From Bifidobacterium jacchi (GTDB lineage Bacteria > Actinomycetota > Actinomycetes > Actinomycetales > Bifidobacteriaceae), in the NCBI RefSeq assembly GCF_009078285.1, contig NZ_RQSP01000003.1, positions 59,642-123,641 of the forward strand: a stretch of 64,000 nucleotides of DNA, in the 5' to 3' direction. This document shows, in pieces, positions 46,192 to 55,261 of this stretch. Both the position numbers and the translations under genes were made by a program. Every line of letters starts with the position of its first letter. Within the stretch, counting starts at the first letter, position 1. A model generated the notes under the pieces. It worked only from the letters and a program-made list of their open reading frames with translations, was not told where the DNA came from and searched no databases.

Positions 46192-48057
46192 ATGGCCGGG
46201 AACACAGCCGAACGCAACGACGAGCACAGACTGCACATGCTGCGACATGCCGCGTATCGCGCCGCCGACGTACGCGCGATGGAACGTCCTCTGCTGGCCG
46301 ACGGCGTGCCGCTGATGCGCATGGCCGCATCCGCCGCGGCCCACGTGGTCGCCGATCTGATCGAAGGCGAGGGCGTGGCGCTTGACGACGCCCGCGTCAC
46401 GCTGCTGGCCGGAGCGGGCGACAATGGCGGCGACGGACTGTATGCGGCGGCCGCGCTCTCCGACAACGGCGCCGACGTGACGGCGGTGATGGTGGGTCGT
46501 GACGTGCACGAGGAGGCGTTCGCCGCGTTCGTGCAGGCCGGCGGCAAGGTGCTGGTGCTCGATCCCGCCTCCCGGATTCCCGGCTGCACGAACGGGTTCA
46601 GCGCGGGCGAGGCCGGCGAGCGGATGCGCGCGGCGGTCGAACTGGCACGCGATTCGCATGTGATCATCGACGCGATGACCGGCATCGGTCTTGACGGCGA
46701 GCTGCGCGGCGTGGCCGGCACCGTGGCGGCCTCGCTGGGCGTGGACGGCACGGTGCCCGACCGGACCGCGCTGCCGGGAGGCGACACCACGGGCGGATTC
46801 CCGATGGTCGTCGCCATCGACGTGCCGTCCGGTGTCGGTGTGGACGACGGGGCGATCACCGGTCCGTACATTCCCGCCGACGCGACCGTGATGTTCGGCG
46901 CGCTCAAGCCGTGCGCCATGCTGCCGCCCGCCGCATACGCATGCGGACGGGTGACGCTCGTCGACTTCGGCTTCGACCTCGACGAGGCCGGAGCGTCGGT
47001 TCAGGCGGCGTCCGGCGACATCGCATCGCAGGCGATCCGACTCCCCCATCTCGCCGACACGAAGTATTCGCGCGGCGTGACCGGGCTGATCACCGGTTCG
47101 CTGCGCTACCCGGGGGCGGCCGTGCTGTCCGCCCGCGCCACGGCATCCACCAATGTGGGCATGATCCGCTACATGGGTCCCGAACCGACCCGCGAACGCG
47201 TGCTGGACGCCGTGCCCGAGGCGGTGCTCGGCAAGGGCCGCGTGCAGTCGTGGGTCGTGGGTTCTGGCGTGCCGGACGGGCAAGGCGACGAGGCCGACTC
47301 CGACGTGCAGCGCAGAACCATCGCCAAGCTGCTGTCGCACTATGCGATCGACGAGGATGCCGACGATCCGGATCTCGCCTATGAGATGCCGCCGATCGTG
47401 GTCGATGCGGGCGCACTTGACCTGCTGCCCGACGAGGTGCCGCCGCAGGTGGTCATCACGCCGCATGCCGGCGAACTGGCCCGACTGCTGATCGCGCGCG
47501 GCGTGGACGTCGACGATGCGGACGTGCTGCTCGAACCGTTACATTGGGCGATTCGCGCGCACGAGCTGACCGGCGCCACGGTGCTGCTCAAGGGTGCGAT
47601 CACGCTGGTGGTCGGCGAAGCGGCAGGCGACGAGACCGGCGAATCCGGGGACGCCGCTCATGGCGATGCCGGCACGATTTCCATCAACGGCGAGGACTAC
47701 GCCGGCGACGATGACAGGCATGACGACCAGCATGCGGACACGCCGTATGTGCTCGTGGTCGGGCGCGCGCCCGCATGGTTGGGCACCGCCGGAGCAGGCG
47801 ACGTGCTGGCCGGCATGATCGGCGCGCTGCTCGCCCAGCAGGATGACGATACGCCGATCGCACGGACCGTGGCCGCCGCGGCCTACCTGCACGGCTATGC
47901 CGCGGCGCTCGCCTCGGATTCCGACCAGCGGGGATTCGAGCCGCCCGCCATCTACGGCATCACCGAACGCAAGGCGCCGACTCGTCTCGGACACCCGATT
48001 GTGGCCTCGGATGTGGTCAACGCCATTCCCGCCGCTTTCGACCGTCTGCTCTCGTAG
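46192..48057 (+). CDS. nnr: bifunctional NAD(P)HX epimerase / ADP-dependent dehydratase
   Basis: 621 aa. It repairs hydrated NAD(P)H. The N-terminal YjeF_N epimerase has VRAMERPLLADGVPLM, the glycine loop AGAGDNGGDGLYAA and VVAIDVPSGVGVDDG; the C-terminal ribokinase-like dehydratase has KYSRGVTGLITGS, PPIVVDAGALDLL, VITPHAGELARLL, VLLKGAITLV and the catalytic GTAGAGDVLAGMIGALLAQ. An acidic His/Asp-rich insert (~500-530) precedes the catalytic loop and is longer than usual. GGGAGG precedes ATG 46192; it stands alone. Confidence 0.94.
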   Translation: MAGNTAERNDEHRLHMLRHAAYRAADVRAMERPLLADGVPLMRMAASAAAHVVADLIEGEGVALDDARVTLLAGAGDNGGDGLYAAAALSDNGADVTAVMVGRDVHEEAFAAFVQAGGKVLVLDPASRIPGCTNGFSAGEAGERMRAAVELARDSHVIIDAMTGIGLDGELRGVAGTVAASLGVDGTVPDRTALPGGDTTGGFPMVVAIDVPSGVGVDDGAITGPYIPADATVMFGALKPCAMLPPAAYACGRVTLVDFGFDLDEAGASVQAASGDIASQAIRLPHLADTKYSRGVTGLITGSLRYPGAAVLSARATASTNVGMIRYMGPEPTRERVLDAVPEAVLGKGRVQSWVVGSGVPDGQGDEADSDVQRRTIAKLLSHYAIDEDADDPDLAYEMPPIVVDAGALDLLPDEVPPQVVITPHAGELARLLIARGVDVDDADVLLEPLHWAIRAHELTGATVLLKGAITLVVGEAAGDETGESGDAAHGDAGTISINGEDYAGDDDRHDDQHADTPYVLVVGRAPAWLGTAGAGDVLAGMIGALLAQQDDDTPIARTVAAAAYLHGYAAALASDSDQRGFEPPAIYGITERKAPTRLGHPIVASDVVNAIPAAFDRLLS

Positions 48058-48138
48058 TCTCGTAGTAGTCTCGTGGCGGCTCTTGTGTCGCGCACGCGCT
48101 ACGTACACGATGCAGGAGCCGCAGCATCCGTACGGCCG

Positions 48139-49701
48139 TCAGCGCACGATCGAGGGATCCGGGCTTGAGCGCACCTGCATGGTCTGTGCGGTCAGCGCCT
48201 GCGGACTGAGGTGGGAGAATCCCGCCAGACCGGCCTTGTCGACGTCGCCGGAGGTGACGATCATGCCCCAAGCGAGCGCCGAATCATCCTGAGCATCGCC
48301 CTGAACGTTATCCTGAGCGTCCACGGTGAACGCCACCGCGTCGGCGGCTATGTCCCTAGTCGGCAACGATGCCGCGGAACCAGCCTTGATCGTGATGTCG
48401 CGCCTGCCCGCCGCGCCGCCCTTCGCGTCGTAGCCGGTGATCACGCCCTTGGCGTCCTTGTCGGAAGCGTTGACGATCATCATCTGGCCGGAGAATCCGT
48501 CGGGAAGCGTGATCGCCGAGGACGCGCTTGATGCCGCGGCACCGATCAGCGCGAAGTCGGATTGTCCGTCGCGCCCCGAGCGCACGGTCTGCAAGGCGAC
48601 CGACATCCCCACGTCGGCGGTGTAGACGACGCCCACCGTGTTTTTCGGTGCCTTGCCCAGATCGATTCGCGTGACGCGATCCGACCCGACCCGCTGATCC
48701 GTCGCCTCCGCGCGCGCCTTGACCAGCCCGGCGGTGGTGAGCCATGAGAACGAGACCGTGCCCGATTGGGGCGCGTATACGATCGCCCGCACCTCATCGC
48801 CGGCCGCCACGCCGGCCATGGTGCCGGATTTCTCGGCCGCCGGCACCGGTTCGGCGTAATCGGAACCCTTCACGGTCAGACCATCCATCGCAACCACGAG
48901 CACGGCGGCTCCCACGGCCGACGTGCGGCTGGTGACCGTCACGTAGAGTCCATCCTGCCCTCCGGCCGCGGCGGACAGATCCATCTGCGTCTCGCCTTGC
49001 GCATCCACGGTCAGCGTGCCGCTGGTGGCCAGCGACAACGGCCCGGACTGCTTGGTTCCGCGAATGACGACATCGACCGATGTCGGTTTCGACGAGGGAT
49101 TGGCGACGACCAGCCGCTGCGACACGCCTGTGGTGGTCTGCGGCAGCAGGAACGTGTGCGTCAATGCGGTGGCGGTGCACGTCGTCGCGGACACGCCGGC
49201 GAGGTCGCCGCTGGTCGCTTTGACGGCTCGCGTCGTGACCGTTCCGCTGCCGTCATCCGAACGCAGCAGCCGCGTCTGCGCCAGCGACGAGCCCGCATTG
49301 TCGTCGGTTGTCGTCGCGATCGTGCCCTCGCCGGTCGCCGCGGACAGCGACGTGCGCTGTTTGCCGTCGAGTCCGGTGAGCGTGGTCTGGTAGAACGCGC
49401 CGAACGAGGCCGTTCTCGTCGTCGAGGACAGGTCGCCGGTCGAGGCGCGGAATTCGTCGTCGCCATACGACTGCGCATCGGGAAGGCTCATCGACGCCGG
49501 GCAGTACGACTGCAGCTGCAGCCGCGAGACGGTGCGTGACGCCGTCAGGGAGCGCCCTCGCGCGGCGTCGGCCAGCGACGGCATCGGCCGCACGATCGCG
49601 ATCGCCGCGGCAAGCGCGACGATCACCAGCATCGTGACCGCTCCCATGGTCGTTCGCAGGGCGTGATTCGTTCTGCGATGCCGAGGCATGTCGTTGCTCA
49701 T
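48139..49701 (-). CDS. DUF5719-type exported protein
   Basis: 520 aa. One N-terminal signal-anchor helix (TTMGAVTMLVIVALAAAIAIV) and a large extracytoplasmic beta-rich part full of Ser/Thr/Ala/Asp, with LLPQTTTGVSQRLVVANPSSKP as the recognisable core. It resembles the DUF5719 proteins that follow a large glycosyltransferase in many actinobacteria; the function is unknown. GAGGGAGG precedes ATG 49701. The ATG overlaps the glycosyltransferase TGA (ATGA), so the two are coupled and the products may act together at the envelope. Confidence 0.82.
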   Translation of the reverse strand: MSNDMPRHRRTNHALRTTMGAVTMLVIVALAAAIAIVRPMPSLADAARGRSLTASRTVSRLQLQSYCPASMSLPDAQSYGDDEFRASTGDLSSTTRTASFGAFYQTTLTGLDGKQRTSLSAATGEGTIATTTDDNAGSSLAQTRLLRSDDGSGTVTTRAVKATSGDLAGVSATTCTATALTHTFLLPQTTTGVSQRLVVANPSSKPTSVDVVIRGTKQSGPLSLATSGTLTVDAQGETQMDLSAAAGGQDGLYVTVTSRTSAVGAAVLVVAMDGLTVKGSDYAEPVPAAEKSGTMAGVAAGDEVRAIVYAPQSGTVSFSWLTTAGLVKARAEATDQRVGSDRVTRIDLGKAPKNTVGVVYTADVGMSVALQTVRSGRDGQSDFALIGAAASSASSAITLPDGFSGQMMIVNASDKDAKGVITGYDAKGGAAGRRDITIKAGSAASLPTRDIAADAVAFTVDAQDNVQGDAQDDSALAWGMIVTSGDVDKAGLAGFSHLSPQALTAQTMQVRSSPDPSIVR

Positions 49702-52700
49702 AGTTCCTCCCTCGTCCTGCGCCCGTGGGGCAGCGCCACCAGAACGTACAGTATGGCGAGCAGCGCCAGGCTCCACAGCCACGCGTATCTCCAGCCGCTG
49801 GTCTCGGCGCGTCGCTGGGCCGCGGTGTCGATCGTCTTGGATTGCGTGCTGCCTATGGTCAGTCGATAGTATGTGCCGTCTGCGCCCGAGACGACCGCTT
49901 CGGTGCCGTTGCTGGCGGTGATGTTGGTGGCGAGCTGCTCCTCGGCGCGTCCGGCGGCCAAATCGTCGCCTCCGGACGAGGTGACGAAGATGCCGCCGAA
50001 TCCCAGGGCCGCGATGTCGCCTATCGCGTCGGCGTCGACTCCCGCAAGCAGCCGTGCAGTCGCATCCGACAGCACGGCCCGTTCATGATTCTCGTCGGTT
50101 TCGGATACGAGCCGCGCATTGACCGCGGCGGATACGTCGACCAGATCGCCTCGGCCCGTGCGCATCACGGAATACCGGACCTCATCGCCGGAGACCGCGG
50201 TCACGGCGAGGATGCGCCGCGCATCATCCTGATGCAGATAATCGCCCGCCACGATCGGCAGACCACCGTCGGAGACCGCGATATGACCGCTGTTCGCGCG
50301 CAGCGCGCCGACGCCGGCCGTGGCGGCGACGCCGGCGGCCAGAACCACGGCAAGCAGCACGCGGCCGACGCGAATCGCAATGGGGCGGATCGCCAGCGCA
50401 CGGTCGGCGTTCCGTTTGGACGGCCGGTCTGCGGAGTCACCGTCCGAATCAGCGATATGCGGCTCTCCGCCGACAGTCTTGCCGCCCGCATCAGGCTGGA
50501 TCTCGGATGCCGATCTGCGCAGCGGCTCGAATCGCTTCACCGCTCCCCCGGCCACCATGCAGGTGCATGACAGCAGCCCCATCAGCATGAACAGCATGCC
50601 GGGCAAGGGTGAGCCGGCCGCCACGCCGGTAGCATCCAGGCCGACCGCCACCCTGACGGAGATCATCGACACGACCGCGCCGCACAGCGCGACGACCCAC
50701 ATCAGACGCGTGGCGCGAAGCGCGAACGGCAGCAGCAGCGCGACCGCGGCGAACGCGACCAACGCCAGCGCCACGACGACAAGCGCCGCATCGGCCAGCC
50801 ATCCGTACGGACCGTTCTGCGGCAACCCGAGCGCGTGCGCGGCAACCGCCACGAATCCATCCGATCGGGGGGAACCATCCATGCCGACCGACGGCAGCGT
50901 CGCGCCGGCGAACAGCTGTCGCCATGCCCCCTGCGGGAAGTATCGCGCCACGTTGACGAGCGTCGGCGCGACGCACCATGCGGCCGGCAGTGGAATGAGC
51001 AGCAGCATGGCGCGGTGCGCCCGCACGAATGCGAGGAACACCACGAACACCGCGATCAGCGCCAGCAGCAGCTGCGGCTCGGCGGCGACGACGGGAACGA
51101 AGCACAGCGCCGACCATGCCGCCGCCTGCACCGACGACCGGGCCAGCACCCCGTCCTCGGTGCGGTACATGCCCACCGCACGAAACACGAACGCGAACGC
51201 GGCCGGAAGAAACACCGCGACGGTGAGCATCGGCAGATCGGCCCGGGCGAACAGGCCGAAGGCCGCCAGCGACGCGACCCACAGCAGCGAGCCGACGACG
51301 CGGATCGCATCGGATCGCGTGAACACGCCGGCCAACGCCCAGAACGCGAGAAACGCGAGCGGCGCCGCGGCGAAGAACATCAGCGTCAAAGCGGCCTCAA
51401 CGTGACCGAAGCACACCGTGGCGACGGCCAGCCACACCATCAGCCAGGGCGTGGGAGGCGCCGGCGCCCCCGATCCGGCGAACGACCAGGGCGTGGTGGC
51501 CGCGCGGGCGAGCTGCCCATAGTCGGCGGCGGTGGGCAGCAGCGCGTCGGAATACAGGGAACCGCCCGCGAGCGCCGCGAGGAAGACGCCGCGATACAGG
51601 ATGATCACGTACAGGCCGGCCGCAATCGCGCATCCGATCGCCAGTGCCCAGCGCCGGACCAGACGCCGCCGAAGATGGGCTCTGGCAAGCGGCCCGAGCA
51701 GCGTCACACTGCCCTGTTCCATGAATGCGCGCGTGCGTTCGCGCCATTGCGCGCTCTGTGCGCGGCTCGCGACCAGGCCGGGGAGCCGTTTGAGCGGGAC
51801 CCGGCTGAATCGGCCCACCAGTCGGCGTGCGGCGAGGCCGCGGGGCAGACCGACCAGCGCATGCCATGGCAGCGCGATCTCGCAGCATGCCTCATACGGC
51901 CGTTTGGCGAACAGGCTGGACAATGCGCGGGGCAGCGATGCGATGATGCTCCACACCCAGATGAACGGCCACAGCAGGGGCGCGACATCCGTGTACCGGT
52001 ATCGCTGTGCGGCCTCCATGGATCGCATGGCGCTGTTGAGATGGCGACCGGATTCGACGGGATGGCCGCCGTGGGTGCGCACTCCCTCGAAGCGCGCGCG
52101 TCGATGGGCGACCGCGGCCTGCGGCACCACCACGACGCGCCCGCCGCCGAGGCAGACGCGACGGCAGAAGTCCTCGGATTCCCCGAAGGAGCCGAACCAT
52201 GGATTGACGCCGCCGTAGGAGCGCAACGTCTCCGTGGGGACGAGCGCGCCGGCGAGGCTGACGGCGAACACGTCCCGTCGTGAATCGTATTGCTCCTGAT
52301 CGGTCTCGCCGTCCACTACCAGCGTTTCGATGCGGTGACGGCCGGCGTAGGCGCCCACGTCGTGCAGCGTGCGTCCGGACCAGTCGAGCTGCTTGACGCC
52401 CAGCAGCGAGGCGGTCGGCGTGTTGCGCCATGCGTCGAGCAGTCGCGCGAGGCATTCGTCGTCGTTCGGACGCGAATCGTCATGCAGCAGCCACAGGGCG
52501 CGCGTCGAGTCGTCGATGCCGGCGTACGACAGCGATTTCGAGACCGCGTCGAAGAACGAGACCGCCCCTTTGGTCCGCACGATGCGCACGCTGACGGTCT
52601 TCGTCTTCGGCATGCCGCGCAGCGGCCCGGATGGGGAGGGAATCACGGAGAAGCTCGACTGCACCGGCTGCGTGGTGGCACCAGTGCAGTCCGCCACGAC

Positions 52701-52883
52701 GATCATGCCCGGCAGCATGCGCTGGGACAGCACCGCGCGCAGGGTGTCGGGGAAAAAGGTCATGTCGTCTTCCACGGCGATCACCGCGGCCACGTCCGCG
52801 GCCACGTCCTGCCGGTGCGAGTAGGGCCGGCTGGACAGAAGGCCGGCTACGACCTGTTGAATGTCATTGCCTGTGGAAGTCAT
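49698..52883 (-). CDS. large membrane glycosyltransferase (GT2 domain plus multi-helix membrane part)
   Basis: 1061 aa. Residues ~20-300 form a GT-A family 2 domain with ALWLLHDDSRPNDD (DxD-like metal site), GVNPWFGSFGESEDFCRR and VVPQAAVAHRRA. The remainder has about a dozen membrane helices and ends with an extracytoplasmic part and a final helix (WLWSLALLAILYVLVAL). It likely builds a cell-wall or surface glycan from an undecaprenyl-linked or nucleotide sugar. Start ATG 52883 (MTSTGNDIQQ) lacks a good ribosome site; the frame upstream runs into 12-bp repeats. whiB lies 122 bp upstream and the DUF5719 gene overlaps downstream. Confidence 0.88.
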   Translation of the reverse strand: MTSTGNDIQQVVAGLLSSRPYSHRQDVAADVAAVIAVEDDMTFFPDTLRAVLSQRMLPGMIVVADCTGATTQPVQSSFSVIPSPSGPLRGMPKTKTVSVRIVRTKGAVSFFDAVSKSLSYAGIDDSTRALWLLHDDSRPNDDECLARLLDAWRNTPTASLLGVKQLDWSGRTLHDVGAYAGRHRIETLVVDGETDQEQYDSRRDVFAVSLAGALVPTETLRSYGGVNPWFGSFGESEDFCRRVCLGGGRVVVVPQAAVAHRRARFEGVRTHGGHPVESGRHLNSAMRSMEAAQRYRYTDVAPLLWPFIWVWSIIASLPRALSSLFAKRPYEACCEIALPWHALVGLPRGLAARRLVGRFSRVPLKRLPGLVASRAQSAQWRERTRAFMEQGSVTLLGPLARAHLRRRLVRRWALAIGCAIAAGLYVIILYRGVFLAALAGGSLYSDALLPTAADYGQLARAATTPWSFAGSGAPAPPTPWLMVWLAVATVCFGHVEAALTLMFFAAAPLAFLAFWALAGVFTRSDAIRVVGSLLWVASLAAFGLFARADLPMLTVAVFLPAAFAFVFRAVGMYRTEDGVLARSSVQAAAWSALCFVPVVAAEPQLLLALIAVFVVFLAFVRAHRAMLLLIPLPAAWCVAPTLVNVARYFPQGAWRQLFAGATLPSVGMDGSPRSDGFVAVAAHALGLPQNGPYGWLADAALVVVALALVAFAAVALLLPFALRATRLMWVVALCGAVVSMISVRVAVGLDATGVAAGSPLPGMLFMLMGLLSCTCMVAGGAVKRFEPLRRSASEIQPDAGGKTVGGEPHIADSDGDSADRPSKRNADRALAIRPIAIRVGRVLLAVVLAAGVAATAGVGALRANSGHIAVSDGGLPIVAGDYLHQDDARRILAVTAVSGDEVRYSVMRTGRGDLVDVSAAVNARLVSETDENHERAVLSDATARLLAGVDADAIGDIAALGFGGIFVTSSGGDDLAAGRAEEQLATNITASNGTEAVVSGADGTYYRLTIGSTQSKTIDTAAQRRAETSGWRYAWLWSLALLAILYVLVALPHGRRTREEL

Positions 52884-52894
52884 GGTTACCAGTG

Positions 52895-52930
52895 TACATA
52901 CGTCCTTACATACGTCTTGCATGCGTCCGC
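52895..52930. repeat. three 12-bp tandem repeats upstream of the glycosyltransferase
   Basis: TACATACGTCCT (52895-52906), TACATACGTCTT (52907-52918) and a diverged third unit (52919-52930), just before the glycosyltransferase start. Confidence 0.75.
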
Positions 52931-52938
52931 CCGCCGCC

Positions 52939-52971
52939 GTCGGGCCGGCGTCGGACCGGCGTCGGACCGGC
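52939..52971. repeat. three 11-bp tandem repeats between whiB and the glycosyltransferase
   Basis: GTCGGRCCGGC at 52939-52949, 52950-52960 and 52961-52971, the last two identical. They follow the 12-bp repeats in the same 122-bp gap. Confidence 0.85.
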
Positions 52972-53005
52972 GTGGGAGCGGTGGCGGTGCCATCGGCGCT
53001 TTACG

Positions 53006-53323
53006 TCATGCGCGGGCCCGATGCTCCTTCTTGTAGCGTCGGCGCTCGCGTTCGCTCATGCCGCCCCAGATGCCGAATCGCTCATCGTGTTCGATCGCCC
53101 ATTGCAGGCATTCCTGGCGGACCTCGCATCGTGCGCACACCCGTTTCGCATCCCTTGTGGACCCGCCCTTCTCGGGGAAGAACGCCTCCGGATCGGTCTG
53201 CGAGCACAGCGCCTTGTGCTGCCAGGACATGTCCTCGTCGGCTTCGACCACTCCCCACAGCACTCGAAGCGCCTTCTCGCTCATCGGCCCCTCGTTCGCG
53301 GAATCGTCGGCGACACTCCACAT
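53006..53323 (-). CDS. WhiB-family iron-sulfur regulator (WhiB2-like)
   Basis: 105 aa. Four cysteines in WhiB order: ALCSQTDPEAFFP, then VCARCEVRQECLQWA (CxxCxxxxxC), ligating a 4Fe-4S cluster; then the GIWGGMSERERRR turn and a basic tail for DNA contact. WhiB proteins bind the primary sigma factor and tune promoters. GGAGGGA lies 6 nt before ATG 53323. A strong promoter is at 53367-53396. The neighbours (glycosyltransferase, DUF5719, LCP protein) concern the envelope, as around whiB2 of other actinobacteria. Confidence 0.93.
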   Translation of the reverse strand: MWSVADDSANEGPMSEKALRVLWGVVEADEDMSWQHKALCSQTDPEAFFPEKGGSTRDAKRVCARCEVRQECLQWAIEHDERFGIWGGMSERERRRYKKEHRARA

Positions 53324-53366
53324 ATGTCCCTCCTTACCGCAATCGAACCGCTGTTATATCCCGTAA

Positions 53367-53396
53367 ATTACACACATGGAGCATTGGGTTTGTCAA
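53367..53396 (-). promoter_or_regulatory. whiB promoter
   Basis: On the minus strand a consensus TTGACA (53391-53396) is followed after 18 nt by TGTAAT (53367-53372), 44 bp upstream of the whiB ATG. Confidence 0.7.
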
Positions 53397-53597
53397 GTCC
53401 CGTTCCGCGTCCGCCCGCAGGCCCGGCATGCCCGCCGCCGCTCGTGCGGCGCGTTGTATTGTGCCGTATTGTGCCGTTCCTGCGCAGGATTGGCGTCATG
53501 CACGCCGAATCCGCCCGATGGTGTGCCAAAGTGTCTAGGACGTTCTAGGACGACGAACAGCAGACATGCATGGGACACGCGGGGAAACGGAGGAATG

Positions 53598-55103
53598 ATG
53601 ACCGGCTTCGACGGGAACGGAACACAGGGCAATCCTCCGAGCTTCATCCCATCATCCGGCCGCCATCGTCCGGCACCCCAGTCGTCCCGCCTCGATCAGC
53701 CGTCCGCCGACCCATCGGCCCAGCCTGCGAGCGCAGGAGCGGGAGCGCCTCCGTCGTTCCCGTCGACGACCGGCCGCCATGCCGCGTCGGCCCCGACGTA
53801 TCCGCCGTCGAGCGCGCCATCGGGAACACCGTCGATGGCACCCTCGATTGCGCCATCGCAATCGTTTCAGCCGCAATCGTTCCAGCCGCAGTCGCAGTCG
53901 GCTCCGCAGTCGATTCCGCAGTCGATTCCCCCGCGGCGTGCTCCGCGACGCTCGGCGGGTTCCTCGCGCAACGCATCGGCCTCGCCCGCGTCGGCGGCAT
54001 CGCGGATGCTCTCCGGCACCGGTCCCACCGGTTCTGCCGCGCCAGCCGCACCCGCCGGACCATGGCAGGGCGGAGCGCTGCCGGGAACTGCGCAACCAGG
54101 CGCGCCGCTCCAAGGTCCGGGGGCAGCGCCCGTCGCCGTCAAGCGGCGTCGGCGAGCGCTGCCGATCGTGCTGTGCACGCTGGCGCTGCTCGTCGCACTG
54201 CTCGTCGCCGCGGTCTTCGGCGCGCTGGGCTGGGTGAATGGGCGGCTCAACAAGTCGGATTGGCTGACCGGCAAGTCGGACACCTCCGGAGCGACGTCCT
54301 GGCTGATTCTCGGCTCGGATGAGCGCGACGGGTCCTCGGCCCCCGGCGCCGGCGACGACACGGTGACCGGATACCGCACCGACACGATTCTCGTGCTCAC
54401 CAAGCCGAAAAGCGGTCCGAGCTCGCTGATATCCATCCCCCGCGACTCGCTCGTGCAGCTCGACGGGCAGTACATGAAGATCAACGCCGTGGCGCAGCTC
54501 TACGGCGGCAAGCAGCTGGTCGGGCAGGTCGAGCAGATCACCGGACAGAAGATCGACCATGTGGCGCAGATCAAGTTCGGAGGACTTGAAAGCGTGGTGG
54601 ATGCGCTCGGCGGCATCACCCTGTGCTATGACCAGACCGTCAACGATCCGCAGTCCGGTCTCGATTGGAAGGCGGGATGCCATGAGGCGGACGGGGCGAC
54701 CGCGCTGGCGTTCTCCCGCATGCGCTACTCCGATGCGCAGGGTGACTTCGGACGCGCCGCACGGCAGCGTCAGGTCATCGGCGCGATCATGAAGAAGGCG
54801 CTCAGCGCCGGCACGCTCGCCAATCCGGCCGTCGTCGCCGCGACCGCGGACGCCACGCTCAAGGCGATCACCGTCGACAACGACACGAACGCGTCCACGC
54901 TGCTGTCGATGGGTCTGGCGTTCCGCGACGCCACCGGGGACAACGGCATCAGCGGCAGTCTCTACTGGACCGATCCTGGCTACTACGTGGAGGGGGTCGG
55001 GTCCAGCGTGCTGCTCGACGACACCAAGAATCTGGCGCTGTTCAGCCAGCTGGCGGAGGGCACGCACAAGGCCGGAGCGGTGGGCACCCTCGCCGAAAGC
55101 TAG
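53598..55103 (+). CDS. LytR-CpsA-Psr (LCP) family protein
   Basis: 501 aa. LCP proteins attach glycopolymers from lipid carriers to peptidoglycan. A cytosolic Pro/Ser/Gln-rich arm of ~185 residues with QSFQPQSFQPQS repeats precedes one membrane helix (LPIVLCTLALLVALLVAAVFGAL). The LCP domain follows: SWLILGSDERDG, GYRTDTILVL, SLISIPRDSLVQL (key Arg), KINAVAQLYG, LAFSRMRYSD and GRAARQRQVI. GGAGG lies 5 nt before ATG 53598 (an ATG at 53595 is too close). Divergent from whiB with a 274-bp shared gap. Confidence 0.92.
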   Translation: MTGFDGNGTQGNPPSFIPSSGRHRPAPQSSRLDQPSADPSAQPASAGAGAPPSFPSTTGRHAASAPTYPPSSAPSGTPSMAPSIAPSQSFQPQSFQPQSQSAPQSIPQSIPPRRAPRRSAGSSRNASASPASAASRMLSGTGPTGSAAPAAPAGPWQGGALPGTAQPGAPLQGPGAAPVAVKRRRRALPIVLCTLALLVALLVAAVFGALGWVNGRLNKSDWLTGKSDTSGATSWLILGSDERDGSSAPGAGDDTVTGYRTDTILVLTKPKSGPSSLISIPRDSLVQLDGQYMKINAVAQLYGGKQLVGQVEQITGQKIDHVAQIKFGGLESVVDALGGITLCYDQTVNDPQSGLDWKAGCHEADGATALAFSRMRYSDAQGDFGRAARQRQVIGAIMKKALSAGTLANPAVVAATADATLKAITVDNDTNASTLLSMGLAFRDATGDNGISGSLYWTDPGYYVEGVGSSVLLDDTKNLALFSQLAEGTHKAGAVGTLAES

Positions 55104-55261
55104 GCGAAGGCAAGTGGTCGGCTAGACGAGACCAGGCGAGAGCCAAGCGGCCATGCGACAGCCGCGTTCACTTGCGAAAATGAGTTTTCCACAACACGCC
55201 GAAGGCCGGGCTGTGCGTCCACAATGGCCGTATCCGGTTGCCATGAAGCCGGTTGCCGGTC

